Assembly (NCBI RefSeq): GCF_029267215.1
Contig: NZ_JARIDH010000071.1
Coordinates: forward strand, 1-64,000
Direction: 5' to 3'
DNA from: Clostridium sp.
Lineage (GTDB): Bacteria; Bacillota; Clostridia; Clostridiales; Clostridiaceae
Length of the DNA stretch: 64,000 nucleotides
The position numbers were made by a program, and so were the translations under genes. Shown piece after piece: positions 1 to 6,927 of the stretch; the stretch's first letter is position 1; every line of letters starts with the position of its first letter. The notes below the pieces were generated by a model. That model had not been told where the DNA came from and did no database searches. It saw only the letters and a program-made list of their open reading frames with translations.

Positions 1-515
1 ATTCTATTGAAAGCCGTGAAGAGTTTGGTCATTGGGAAATAGATTGTGTATTAGGTGAAAAATCTAACATAGATAACGTTTTGCTAACACTTGTCGAGCG
101 TAAAACTAGGTATGCTATAATATCTAAAACGCCTGCCCATTCAGCAATATCTGTTACAAATACCATTGAGAAGATTAAAGAGTTTTTTGGTAGTAAATTT
201 AGCGAAGTATTTAAGAGTATAACTGCTGATAATGGCTCTGAATTTGCAGATTTATCAGAAATTGAACAAAAAACTGAAACTAAAACAAAAGTGTATTTCA
301 CTCATCCATATTCTTCATTTGAAAAAGGTACAAATGAGCGTCATAATGACTTAATTAGACGTTTTATCCCAAAGGGAAAACGAATTTCAGACTACTCACT
401 TGAAACTATATCTTTCATAGAAAATTGGATGAATACTATTCTAAGAAAGTTTCTTGATTACAAGACTCCAGAAGAGTTATTAGAAATACACTTAGATAAA
501 ATATATTTATTATAA
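1..515 (+). CDS. IS30-family transposase, C-terminal part
   Basis: This is the DDE integrase-like catalytic domain of an IS30-type transposase; the N-terminal DNA-binding part lies before the window. The frame is open from base 3 and begins SIESREEFGHWEID. The expected acidic residues are visible: D in HWEIDCVLG, D in TADNGSEF, and E in KGTNERHN followed by the family-typical RRFIPKG. Methionine at base 81 is internal and not the real start. Nothing suggests the copy is broken within the visible part. C. perfringens carries IS30-type elements such as IS1470, but I cannot assign this one to a named element. Confidence 0.88.
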   Translation, partial: SIESREEFGHWEIDCVLGEKSNIDNVLLTLVERKTRYAIISKTPAHSAISVTNTIEKIKEFFGSKFSEVFKSITADNGSEFADLSEIEQKTETKTKVYFTHPYSSFEKGTNERHNDLIRRFIPKGKRISDYSLETISFIENWMNTILRKFLDYKTPEELLEIHLDKIYLL

Positions 516-570
516 TAATTAGTTTTTAAATCATAATTAAGGACTAGTTCAATTTGATATTGCAATTTAG
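1..570 (+). mobile_element. IS30-family insertion sequence, 3' portion (left part outside the window)
   Basis: The transposase reading frame runs in from the window edge and stops at 515. The following 55 bases, ending near the motif TTGATATTGCAATTTAGG (about 553-571), are where the right terminal inverted repeat of such an element should lie. Without the left end I cannot confirm the inverted repeat or the target duplication, so the right boundary is approximate. Confidence 0.6.
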
Positions 571-581
571 GAAATATTTTT

Positions 582-610
582 GATTAATAATTAAATTTTA
601 ATTATTAATC
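582..610. repeat. Perfect 14-bp inverted repeat with 1-nt centre
   Basis: GATTAATAATTAAA and its exact reverse complement are separated by one T. There is no U-tract, so it is not a typical terminator. It sits just outside the presumed IS end and could be an operator, a cruciform-prone site or the remnant of an insertion target. Confidence 0.6.
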
Positions 611-668
611 AGCAAGTAAGTCAGTAGTATATTTAAACTCTAAAAATATATTACTGACTTTATTTGCT
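611..668. terminator. Long hairpin, possible bidirectional terminator
   Basis: Arms 618-634 and 644-660 pair over 17 bp with one G-U. The stem extends outward to about 611 and 668 with a one-base bulge (AGCAAGTA against TATTTGCT). It lies downstream of the transposase and may end its transcription. The T-run is short, so its use as a terminator is inferred. Confidence 0.5.
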
Positions 669-927
669 TTTGGAAAGTTATTAATATTGATAATTTGACT
701 GATTTATTTGCTTTTAGATTTATAAAATTATTTAAGGAATAATTTTTATAAACGGTTAATAAATTTTATTATATTTTTTATTAGAAATTTGTATATAACT
801 AAGTATTTTTATGAATAAATATGCTATATATAAGTAAAATATAGGCTAGGTATTATTTAATAAAAATAAAAGCAACTTGCTATAAAATAAAAATTTGAAC
901 TAATGATGGATGAAATTTATTTGACTG

Positions 928-956
928 TTGACATAATAAATTTTAAGGCGTATTAT
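928..956 (+). promoter_or_regulatory. Promoter of csoR (sigma-A type)
   Basis: TTGACA at 928-933, a 17-nt spacer and TATTAT at 951-956 give a near-consensus vegetative promoter. Transcription would start about 962-964, directly in front of the CsoR-like operator at 967-984. Confidence 0.8.
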
Positions 957-966
957 TAAAACAAAC

Positions 967-984
967 ACACCCCCTCCGGGTGGT
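967..984 (+). promoter_or_regulatory. CsoR-type copper operator
   Basis: ACACCCCCTCCGGGTGGT is a C-tract/G-tract pseudo-palindrome and the only GC-rich island in the surrounding AT-rich DNA. It matches the known layout of CsoR/RcnR-family operators. Placed at the predicted transcription start, it fits repression of csoR, and possibly downstream copper genes, by copper-free CsoR. Confidence 0.8.
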
Positions 985-989
985 AGGGA

Positions 990-1041
990 TATTCTTTGCG
1001 TTCAATTAATTGTAAAAAACATTTTATTGAGTGAAAGAATA
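990..1041 (+). other. Hairpin in the csoR 5' leader
   Basis: TATTCTTTGCGTTCAAT (990-1006) pairs with ATTGAGTGAAAGAATA (1026-1041) with a small internal mismatch, forming a stem-loop in the csoR leader after the operator. No U-tract follows. It may stabilise the mRNA; no function is proven. Confidence 0.5.
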
Positions 1042-1114
1042 CTAAAGGAATAGGGTATTATTTGTATTTAATTGGTTATTTTATTTAAGGTTTAATATTT
1101 AGGGAGTGATATAT

Positions 1115-1384
1115 ATGAATGCAGAAAAAAAGAAAGCATTACAGTGTTTAAAAACTGCAAAAGGACAAATTGAGGGAATTATAAAAATGATTGAGGATGA
1201 AAGATATTGTATTGATATTTCTAATCAGTTGATGGCATCTCAAGCATTATTAAAGAAGGCTAATAAGTTAATTTTAGAGCAACATATGCATAATTGTGTT
1301 AAGAGTGCTTTTGATAATAATGAATCTAAAGAAGAAAAGATAGATGAAATATTAAGCATACTTAATAAATTAATAGATAAATAG
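1115..1384 (+). CDS. csoR: Copper-sensing transcriptional repressor CsoR
   Basis: An 89-residue all-helical DUF156 family regulator. The Cu(I) ligands expected for CsoR are present: C32 (RYCIDI), H57 and C61 (QHMHNCV), giving the C-H-C pattern rather than the RcnR (Ni/Co) or FrmR set. The ATG at 1115 is preferred over a GTG nine bases upstream because AGGGAG (1101-1106) lies 8 nt before it. Copper binding should release the protein from the GC-rich operator at 967-984. copA and copZ lie downstream on the same strand, but 558 nt of non-coding sequence separates csoR from copA. Confidence 0.93.
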   Translation: MNAEKKKALQCLKTAKGQIEGIIKMIEDERYCIDISNQLMASQALLKKANKLILEQHMHNCVKSAFDNNESKEEKIDEILSILNKLIDK

Positions 1385-1540
1385 GTTTATTTTATCTTAA
1401 AAATTATAGTATATAAATTTAAATCTATTTTAGTAAATTTATAATTAAAATAAATTTTTTTTAGTTTTTATATAAAATTATATGAGAGTTTATTTTTATA
1501 AATTAAAAGTAATATTTATATAGTATAAATATTAAAATTT

Positions 1541-1942
1541 AGGAAGGAGGTGACTGTTGTTACAAATCTATAAAAAGGTAATAATATGTATAAAATCTTA
1601 GTATAGTTAAATGTTTGTATTTAAGATAAAACAGTAGTAGCTATTGAGGATTTTATATATTGCGAAAGGAATATGTGCATAGAGTAGAATCTTGATGGTT
1701 TTAATGTTTAAAGAAATTCTAAGTGTGGACTTATAAGTGAAAATAAAGGAAATAGTAATACAAGACATATCACAAACAAGATAATTTGTATGTGTGTGAT
1801 GTGTTGTATCTGAATTTAAGACTTCGGATAGTTAAATGAAAGGAAAGCAGATTGTTATTTATAGTTTTCAAAATCTGATTAGTTGAACAGTGAATTAAAC
1901 AAGATTTATATATTTTTATAGATTTTTGGCAACGGAGAAAGT
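1541..1942 (+). other. Structured leader element A between a strong SD and the copA start
   Basis: A near-perfect Shine-Dalgarno (AAGGAGGTGA, 1544-1553) is followed by about 390 nt without a useful reading frame before the copA ATG. Bases 1556-1571 pair with 1918-1933 over 15 of 16 positions (two G-U), so the insert can close on itself. Bases 1858-1933 are about 87% identical by hand alignment to 14297-14371 upstream of another gene, and similarity continues to the ATG. copA also has a weaker GGAG 6 nt before its ATG. The element could be a regulatory RNA, a self-splicing or mobile insert, or an SD-bridging fold; I do not recognise a known family. Confidence 0.6.
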
Positions 1943-4603
1943 ATGGAACGCTTACTTAAAGTTAAAGGAATGACTTGTGCATCCTGTGCTGCAGCTATTG
2001 AAAAAGGTGTAGGTAGGATGTATGGAGTTGAAAGTTCTAGTGTAAACTATGCTACAGAGGAATTAAAAGTAATTTACGATAAAGATAAGGTTAGCTTAGA
2101 ACAAATAAGACAAAAAGTTCAGAAATTAGGATATTTTGTGGAGAATAATTCTAAAAAAGAAGTGTTTAAAGTTGAAGGAATGACATGTGCATCCTGTGCT
2201 GCAGCTATTGAAAAGGGAGTAGGTAGGATAGAGGGTGTTGAGAGTGCAAGTGTAAATTTTGCAACTGAAACTTTAAATGTAGAGTTTGATAAAGATAAGG
2301 TTTCTTTTGATGACATAAATAATAAAGTTAGTAAGCTTGGATATAAAATTAAAAAAGATGAAAAGCAATTAACTTATAAGGTTGAAGGAATGACATGTGC
2401 ATCTTGTGCAGCAGCCATTGAAAGAGGATTAAATAAAATGGATGGTGTAGAGAGCGCAAATGTAAATTTTGCAGCTGAAACTTTGAGTCTTTCATATGAT
2501 CCTGAAAAACTTAGAACAAGTGATATTAAGGCTAAAGTTGAAAAGTTAGGATATAAACTTATTGAAGATGATTCTAAGAATGAAGAGGTTGAAAATAATA
2601 AACCTAGTGAAGCTGAGATAATGAAGAAGAGGCTTATATGGTCTTTAGTATTCACAATACCAGTATTTATAGTAGGTATGGGAAGTATGATGGGAATGAA
2701 ACTTCCAAATTGGTTAGAACCAAATACAAGCCCAATGAATTATGCAATTTTCTTATTAGTTTTAACTTCATTTGTATTTATTATAGGAAGACAATTTTTT
2801 ATTATAGGATTTAGAAGTTTATTTGTTGGAAGTCCTAATATGGATACATTGATTGCTATTGGGGCCAGTGCTGCGTATATTTATGGAATATTTGCTATTT
2901 ATAAAATTGTTATTGGTCAGTTTCACTATGTTCATGAACTTTATTTTGAATCAGCAGCAACAATTATTACATTAGTTATGCTTGGTAAATATTTAGAAGC
3001 AATAACTAAAGGTAAAACATCTCAAGCTATAAAAAAATTAATGGGATTAGCTCCTAAAACAGCTACTATTTTAGTAGATGGTAAGGAAGAAATTATTTCA
3101 ATTGATGATGTTAAGGTTGGAGATTTGATTGTTGTTAAGCCAGGTGAAAAGCTTCCAGTTGATGGAGAGGTTACTGAAGGATATACATCAGTTGAAGAAA
3201 GTATGTTGACTGGAGAAAGTATTCCAGTTGAAAAGAAGATTGGAGATAAAGTTTACGGAGCAAGTATCAATAAGAATGGTAGAATAATTTATAAGGCTAC
3301 TAAGGTTGGAAAAGATACTGTAATTTCTCAAATAGTAAAACTTGTTAAGGATGCACAGGGTTCTAAGGCACCTATTGCTAGAACTGCTGATATAATAGCT
3401 GGATATTTTGTGCCTGTTGTTATAATACTGGCTATATTAGCTGCATTAGCATGGCATTTCTTAGGTGGAGAAGGATTAGAATTTACATTAACAATATTTA
3501 TCTCTGTACTTGTAATAGCTTGTCCGTGTGCATTGGGATTAGCTACACCAACGGCCATTATGGTTGGTACAGGAAAAGGAGCAGAAAATGGAGTTTTAAT
3601 TAAAAGTGGTGAAGCCTTAGAAGGGGCAGCTACTATAAATACAGTTATTTTTGATAAAACAGGAACATTAACAGAAGGAAAGCCTAAGGTTACAGATATT
3701 TTATCTAATAAATATTCAGAAGATGAAATATTAGTATTGGCTGCTTCAGCAGAGAAAGCCTCAGAACATCCACTTGGAGAAGCTATAGTAAAATCAGCTG
3801 AAGAAAAAGGATTGAAACTTTTTGATGTTAAAGACTTTATAGCTATTCCTGGTAAAGGAATTGAAGTTAAAGTTGGTGAAAAAGATGTTCTTTTAGGAAA
3901 TAAAGCTTTATTAGAAGAGAAAAATATATCTTTTGGGGATTTTGTTGAAAAAGCGCAAGATTTAGCAGGTCAAGGCAAAACACCAATGTATATAGTTATT
4001 GATGGAGTTTTAGAAGGAATAGTGGCAGTTGCAGATACTTTGAAACCAACAAGTAAGAAGGCTGTTGAAGAACTTCATAAAATGGGAATTGAAGTTGTTA
4101 TGGTTACTGGTGATAATGAAAAAACAGCAAAAGCTATAGCAAAGGAAATTAATATAGATAGAGTTTTTGCTGATGTATTACCTCAACAAAAAGCTGAGAA
4201 GGTTAAAGAGCTTCAAGGTGAAGGCAAGAAAGTATTGATGGTTGGAGATGGTATTAACGATGCCCCTGCCTTAGCAAGTGCTGATATTGGAATGGCTATT
4301 GGATCAGGTACTGATATTGCCATGGAATCTGCAGACATAGTACTTATGAGAAGTGATATAATGGATGTTATAGGGGCAATTCAATTAAGTAAGAAAACTA
4401 TGATAAACATAAAAGAAAATCTATTCTGGGCATTAATATACAATGGAATTGGTATTCCAGTAGCAATGGGGGTTTTACATTTATTTGGAGGACCACTATT
4501 AAATCCAATGCTTGGAGCTTTAGCCATGAGTTTTAGCTCAGTATCAGTATTATTAAATGCTTTAAGATTAAAAACTTTTAAACCTAAATATAGCGAAGTT
4601 TAA
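1943..4603 (+). CDS. copA: Cu(I)-exporting P1B-type ATPase CopA
   Basis: An 886-residue copper efflux ATPase of the inner membrane. Three N-terminal heavy-metal-associated domains (about residues 3-70, 75-142 and 148-215) each carry [12 protein letters not shown]. The pump body has membrane helices around 230-420, the metal-path motif ACPCALG, the phosphorylation site DKTGTLT, the SEHPLGEA nucleotide-binding signature and [13 protein letters not shown] and paired MxCxxC motifs indicate Cu(I)/Ag(I). Related Bacillus CopA has two such domains; the third here looks like a recent tandem duplication, because the DNA around the metal sites is almost identical. GGAG at 1934-1937 lies 5 nt before the start. 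csoR upstream and copZ downstream complete the copper set. Confidence 0.95.
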   Translation: MERLLKVKGMTCASCAAAIEKGVGRMYGVESSSVNYATEELKVIYDKDKVSLEQIRQKVQKLGYFVENNSKKEVFKVEGMTCASCAAAIEKGVGRIEGVESASVNFATETLNVEFDKDKVSFDDINNKVSKLGYKIKKDEKQLTYKVEGMTCASCAAAIERGLNKMDGVESANVNFAAETLSLSYDPEKLRTSDIKAKVEKLGYKLIEDDSKNEEVENNKPSEAEIMKKRLIWSLVFTIPVFIVGMGSMMGMKLPNWLEPNTSPMNYAIFLLVLTSFVFIIGRQFFIIGFRSLFVGSPNMDTLIAIGASAAYIYGIFAIYKIVIGQFHYVHELYFESAATIITLVMLGKYLEAITKGKTSQAIKKLMGLAPKTATILVDGKEEIISIDDVKVGDLIVVKPGEKLPVDGEVTEGYTSVEESMLTGESIPVEKKIGDKVYGASINKNGRIIYKATKVGKDTVISQIVKLVKDAQGSKAPIARTADIIAGYFVPVVIILAILAALAWHFLGGEGLEFTLTIFISVLVIACPCALGLATPTAIMVGTGKGAENGVLIKSGEALEGAATINTVIFDKTGTLTEGKPKVTDILSNKYSEDEILVLAASAEKASEHPLGEAIVKSAEEKGLKLFDVKDFIAIPGKGIEVKVGEKDVLLGNKALLEEKNISFGDFVEKAQDLAGQGKTPMYIVIDGVLEGIVAVADTLKPTSKKAVEELHKMGIEVVMVTGDNEKTAKAIAKEINIDRVFADVLPQQKAEKVKELQGEGKKVLMVGDGINDAPALASADIGMAIGSGTDIAMESADIVLMRSDIMDVIGAIQLSKKTMINIKENLFWALIYNGIGIPVAMGVLHLFGGPLLNPMLGALAMSFSSVSVLLNALRLKTFKPKYSEV

Positions 4604-4617
4604 ATTAAGTTTAAAAG

Positions 4618-4644
4618 TTTGACATGAGTTAAACTCATGTCAAA
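4618..4644. terminator. Hairpin after copA
   Basis: TTTGACATGAGTT (4618-4630) and its exact complement (4632-4644) form a 13-bp stem beginning 15 nt after the copA stop. The following sequence is A/T-rich but lacks a clean U-run, so termination is likely but may be partial and allow read-through to copZ. Confidence 0.6.
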
Positions 4645-4687
4645 TTAATATAAAAAACACTTAATCTAGAAATTTTATAGATTAATG

Positions 4688-4767
4688 GCGTAAAATATCG
4701 TGGATTTATGACTGAGGTGCTTCAAAGAAATGAGGGGGTAAAATCTAGTGGTTTTATGGCTAAATGA
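4688..4767 (+). repeat. Two imperfect direct repeats between copA and copZ
   Basis: A roughly 30-base block starting GCGTAAAATATCGTGG near 4688 recurs from about 4737 as GGGTAAAATCTAGTGG, each continuing into a TTTATG-containing stretch. The spacing is about 49 nt. Neither copy has the C-tract/G-tract of the CsoR operator. Their role is unknown. Confidence 0.4.
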
Positions 4768-4883
4768 TTTAAGACAATTACTTTAAATTTTGTTTTATAT
4801 ACATTTTTGATTATTTAAAATTTATGAAACAGGTTAATTATAAATTTCTAGGTAAGTAAAATAAAAAAATAGGAGTGAGGAAA

Positions 4884-5081
4884 ATGAGTAGAATAATAAC
4901 AATTGAAGGAATGTCATGTCAAAACTGTGTAAAACATGTTAAATCAGCTTTAGAAGACGTGAAAGGATTAACTAAAATTGATGTTGAGGTTGGTAAAGCA
5001 GTAGTAGATGGAGATGCTTCAGATCAAGAAATTAAAGATGCTATAGAAGATATGGGTTATGATGTAACTTCTATAAAATAG
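4884..5081 (+). CDS. copZ: Copper chaperone CopZ
   Basis: A 65-residue single heavy-metal-associated domain with the Cu(I) site GMSCQNCVKHV near the N-terminus and the usual beta-alpha-beta-beta-alpha-beta length. Such proteins carry Cu(I) in the cytoplasm to the CopA N-terminal domains. The start at ATG 4884 is set by AGGAGTGAGG (4871-4880); a GTG at 4875 lies inside that ribosome site. It lies 280 nt after copA on the same strand and belongs to the same copper response. Confidence 0.92.
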   Translation: MSRIITIEGMSCQNCVKHVKSALEDVKGLTKIDVEVGKAVVDGDASDQEIKDAIEDMGYDVTSIK

Positions 5082-5151
5082 GAATAAATTAGCTGATGAA
5101 TAAAGGGCTAATTATAGAAGTTATTATTTAACTTCTATAAAATAGTGAGTG

Positions 5152-5209
5152 ATATGGATATTATATAAACCATAATATTAAAGGTTTATATAATATCCAT
5201 ATTTTTTTA
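5152..5209 (+). terminator. Rho-independent terminator after copZ
   Basis: A perfect 20-bp stem (5152-5171 with 5183-5202) runs into a T-tract at 5202-5208. A smaller hairpin at about 5113-5139 (TATAGAAGTTA/TAACTTCTATA) precedes it, and TAACTTCTATAAAATAG occurs twice nearby, at the end of copZ and at about 5129. Confidence 0.88.
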
Positions 5210-5532
5210 TAGAAAATAATTTATATTAAGGAGAATAAAGAAGTGTAGATTTATTTAAGCCTGTTTTCTTGTAATATATTAGTTTCTGGATAGAAATTTT
5301 ATGAGGTAGAGGAAAGAATATTTTTTTAAATATATAATTTTTGCTAAATATTTACATTTGCATTCAAAATTGAAGAAAAAAGGATTTAGTTCTATCTAAT
5401 TTGAATAAATGAGCTAAAATACGATTTTATTTTTTAGACTTTCTTATATATAATAAATATATGGTAAAAAATAACAAATAAGATTTAAAAGGTTAACATA
5501 AATTATTTTTATGAAATTGGAGGGAATTTAAA
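5210..5532. other. Non-coding gap before the 5533 gene
   Basis: AT-rich leader region of about 320 bases. A good ribosome site (TTGGAGGGAAT) stands before 5533. I see no further hairpin, known riboswitch or small reading frame worth reporting. Confidence 0.6.
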
Positions 5533-6114
5533 ATGGAAAAGTTATTAGCTGAATATTCAAATGAAGAGGTTTTTAAAGCCCTTCAAATAGCTGCTGAATT
5601 AAAATTAGAAAGAGAATGTGGAAATTTACCAGAATTCATAAGGGGAAGAAGAAGTGAGAGTTCAGAGGGGGAGTTTAATTTAATTCAGGCTTATAATTAT
5701 TATATGAGAGAGTTAAGAAGAGCCTCTGTGTTATTAAGTGAAGAGGAAACAGAAAAATGTGGATTTAAAAATAGATTAGCTATAGATGTTGAGTTGAAGG
5801 ATTTAATAGTGTTTTTAAATACTCAACCTAATATAAAAACTTTATATTCTTGTTCAGGCCATCAATTTGTTAAGGGGCAAATAACTTTTAAGGGACTTTT
5901 AAAATTTCCTCAAGTTGATGATTTTTGTATTGAGTATGCAGAGGAAAGAGAGGAAACTAGAGTTAGTTTTGATATTCCTGAAAGAAGCTATGAATATTTA
6001 AATAAATTAAGAAAGTTATATAATTATTTTTATCTTATAAATTATAATAATTTAAAAGTATTAACTAGAGAAGAGGTTAGTGCAATAAACATAAAAAACA
6101 AATGTGCTGTTTAA
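5533..6114 (+). CDS. Uncharacterised protein with a YSCSGH motif
   Basis: A 193-residue soluble protein without signal peptide or membrane segment. The N-terminal half is helical and charged (VFKALQIAAELKLERECG). Residues 80-130 hold a short block, IKTLYSCSGHQF, that resembles the SCSG signature of TYW3-type tRNA-modification proteins, but the rest is not convincingly similar. Several lysine/arginine and glutamate-rich helices suggest a nucleic-acid or protein-binding role, which is only inference. It stands alone between the copper locus and a repeat-rich spacer, with its own ribosome site. Function unknown. Confidence 0.75.
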   Translation: MEKLLAEYSNEEVFKALQIAAELKLERECGNLPEFIRGRRSESSEGEFNLIQAYNYYMRELRRASVLLSEEETEKCGFKNRLAIDVELKDLIVFLNTQPNIKTLYSCSGHQFVKGQITFKGLLKFPQVDDFCIEYAEEREETRVSFDIPERSYEYLNKLRKLYNYFYLINYNNLKVLTREEVSAINIKNKCAV

Positions 6115-6127
6115 ATATGTTAATTAA

Positions 6128-6285
6128 TTATTTAATAATTAAGGTTTATTCTAAACTTAATTTAAAACTCGCATTAAAATCAAGGTGGAGTTATTTAATA
6201 ATTAAGGTTTATTCTAAACTGAGTTTTTAGCGGTTTTGATGGAGAGTTTTAAGAGTTATTTAATAATTAAGCTCTGTTCTAAACT
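6128..6285. repeat. Three imperfect tandem repeats, period 63-65 nt
   Basis: The 30-base core starting TTATTTAATAATTAAGG and ending TTCTAAACT occurs at 6128-6157 and 6191-6220 (identical) and at 6256-6285 (four changes). The sequence between cores is also partly similar (GAGTT/TTTTGATGGAG-like blocks). Confidence 0.8.
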
Positions 6286-6473
6286 AGTGTTGATTTTAGT
6301 TTTTTAATAATAGTTAATTTTTAACCTAAGGCAACTCTTTTTTTAAAACAGTATTGATTTTTAGTAAAAATTTAAGAATATCTTGATAATTAGGGTATAG
6401 TTTCATTTAATAGCTAAGAATAATAGCTTTAATAAGTGAAGTTGTTTGACCAAAGGGAGTTTTTTATTTTAGC

Positions 6474-6568
6474 TTTAGCTTATTATTCTTTAATATTCAA
6501 ACATTTGAACTATAAGACACTCATTTTGATAAATGAGCCTTTAGCTTACTATTCTTTAGTATTAAAAC
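6474..6568. repeat. Second repeat pair, 66 nt apart
   Basis: TTTAGCTTATTATTCTTTAA-type sequence at 6474-6502 recurs at 6540-6568 with a few changes. The 66-nt period is close to that of the upstream repeat block, suggesting that both derive from one decayed array. Confidence 0.6.
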
Positions 6569-6726
6569 TTAAATAGGAAGTGCCTTTTCATGTTTTTATA
6601 TTAATTGATGGTTTAGTTATAAAATATTCATATGGGATAAGTTGATTTGTTTAAAGGTTTAAAATCAGTTATCTTGATAAATAAGACACTATTTATAGGA
6701 GTAGTTTATTATAATATAGATAAGAA

Positions 6727-6760
6727 AAGAGTGAGATTAATTAATCTCACTCTTTTTTAC
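6727..6760. terminator. Bidirectional terminator
   Basis: A perfect 14-bp stem, AAGAGTGAGATTAA with its complement (6727-6740/6741-6754), has a T-run on the plus strand and, on the opposite side, an A-run that becomes a U-run for leftward transcripts. It can end leftward transcripts of the histidine kinase gene and any rightward transcription through the repeats. Confidence 0.8.
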
Positions 6761-6927
6761 TTTTTAATAAAAATAACATTAAATAATGATTTAATTAAAA
6801 ATCACATTATATATTAAATGAGTTTTTTATTAAATTTTCATTTTATGTAATATGGAGAGTTCTATTGAATATCTAAGTTTCACTATTTAAATTGATAGCA
6901 AAAGCATTTTTCTCTTGAATATATAGG

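Larger units (their letters stand above)
516..927. other. Non-coding gap between IS element and csoR promoter
   Basis: Very AT-rich sequence without a convincing gene. It holds the presumed IS right end and two inverted repeats listed separately (582-610 and 611-668). From about 670 to 920 I see nothing beyond AT-rich sequence. Confidence 0.6.
6115..6927. other. Repeat-rich non-coding spacer
   Basis: More than 800 bases without a plausible gene. It contains three recognisable and further decayed copies of a unit of about 64 nt, a second repeat pair 66 nt apart, and a strong hairpin at 6727-6754. No CRISPR-like regularity is present: the conserved parts are AT-rich and the intervals are not unique spacers. 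Confidence 0.7.

Noticed and set aside
1541..1942. Leader element A as a classical group II intron or T-box
   Set aside because: No GTGYG start, no domain V-like hairpin with AGC...AY end, and no T-box GGTGGNACCGCG sequence. A group I/IStron-type origin remains open but I could not identify the P7 core or the usual target pentamer.
4688..4767. Second CsoR operator upstream of copZ
   Set aside because: The direct repeats contain G-runs but no C-tract/G-tract pseudo-palindrome like that at 967-984.
6115..6600. CRISPR array
   Set aside because: The repeats are AT-rich and imperfect, the intervals are partly similar to each other rather than unique, and no cas gene is present.
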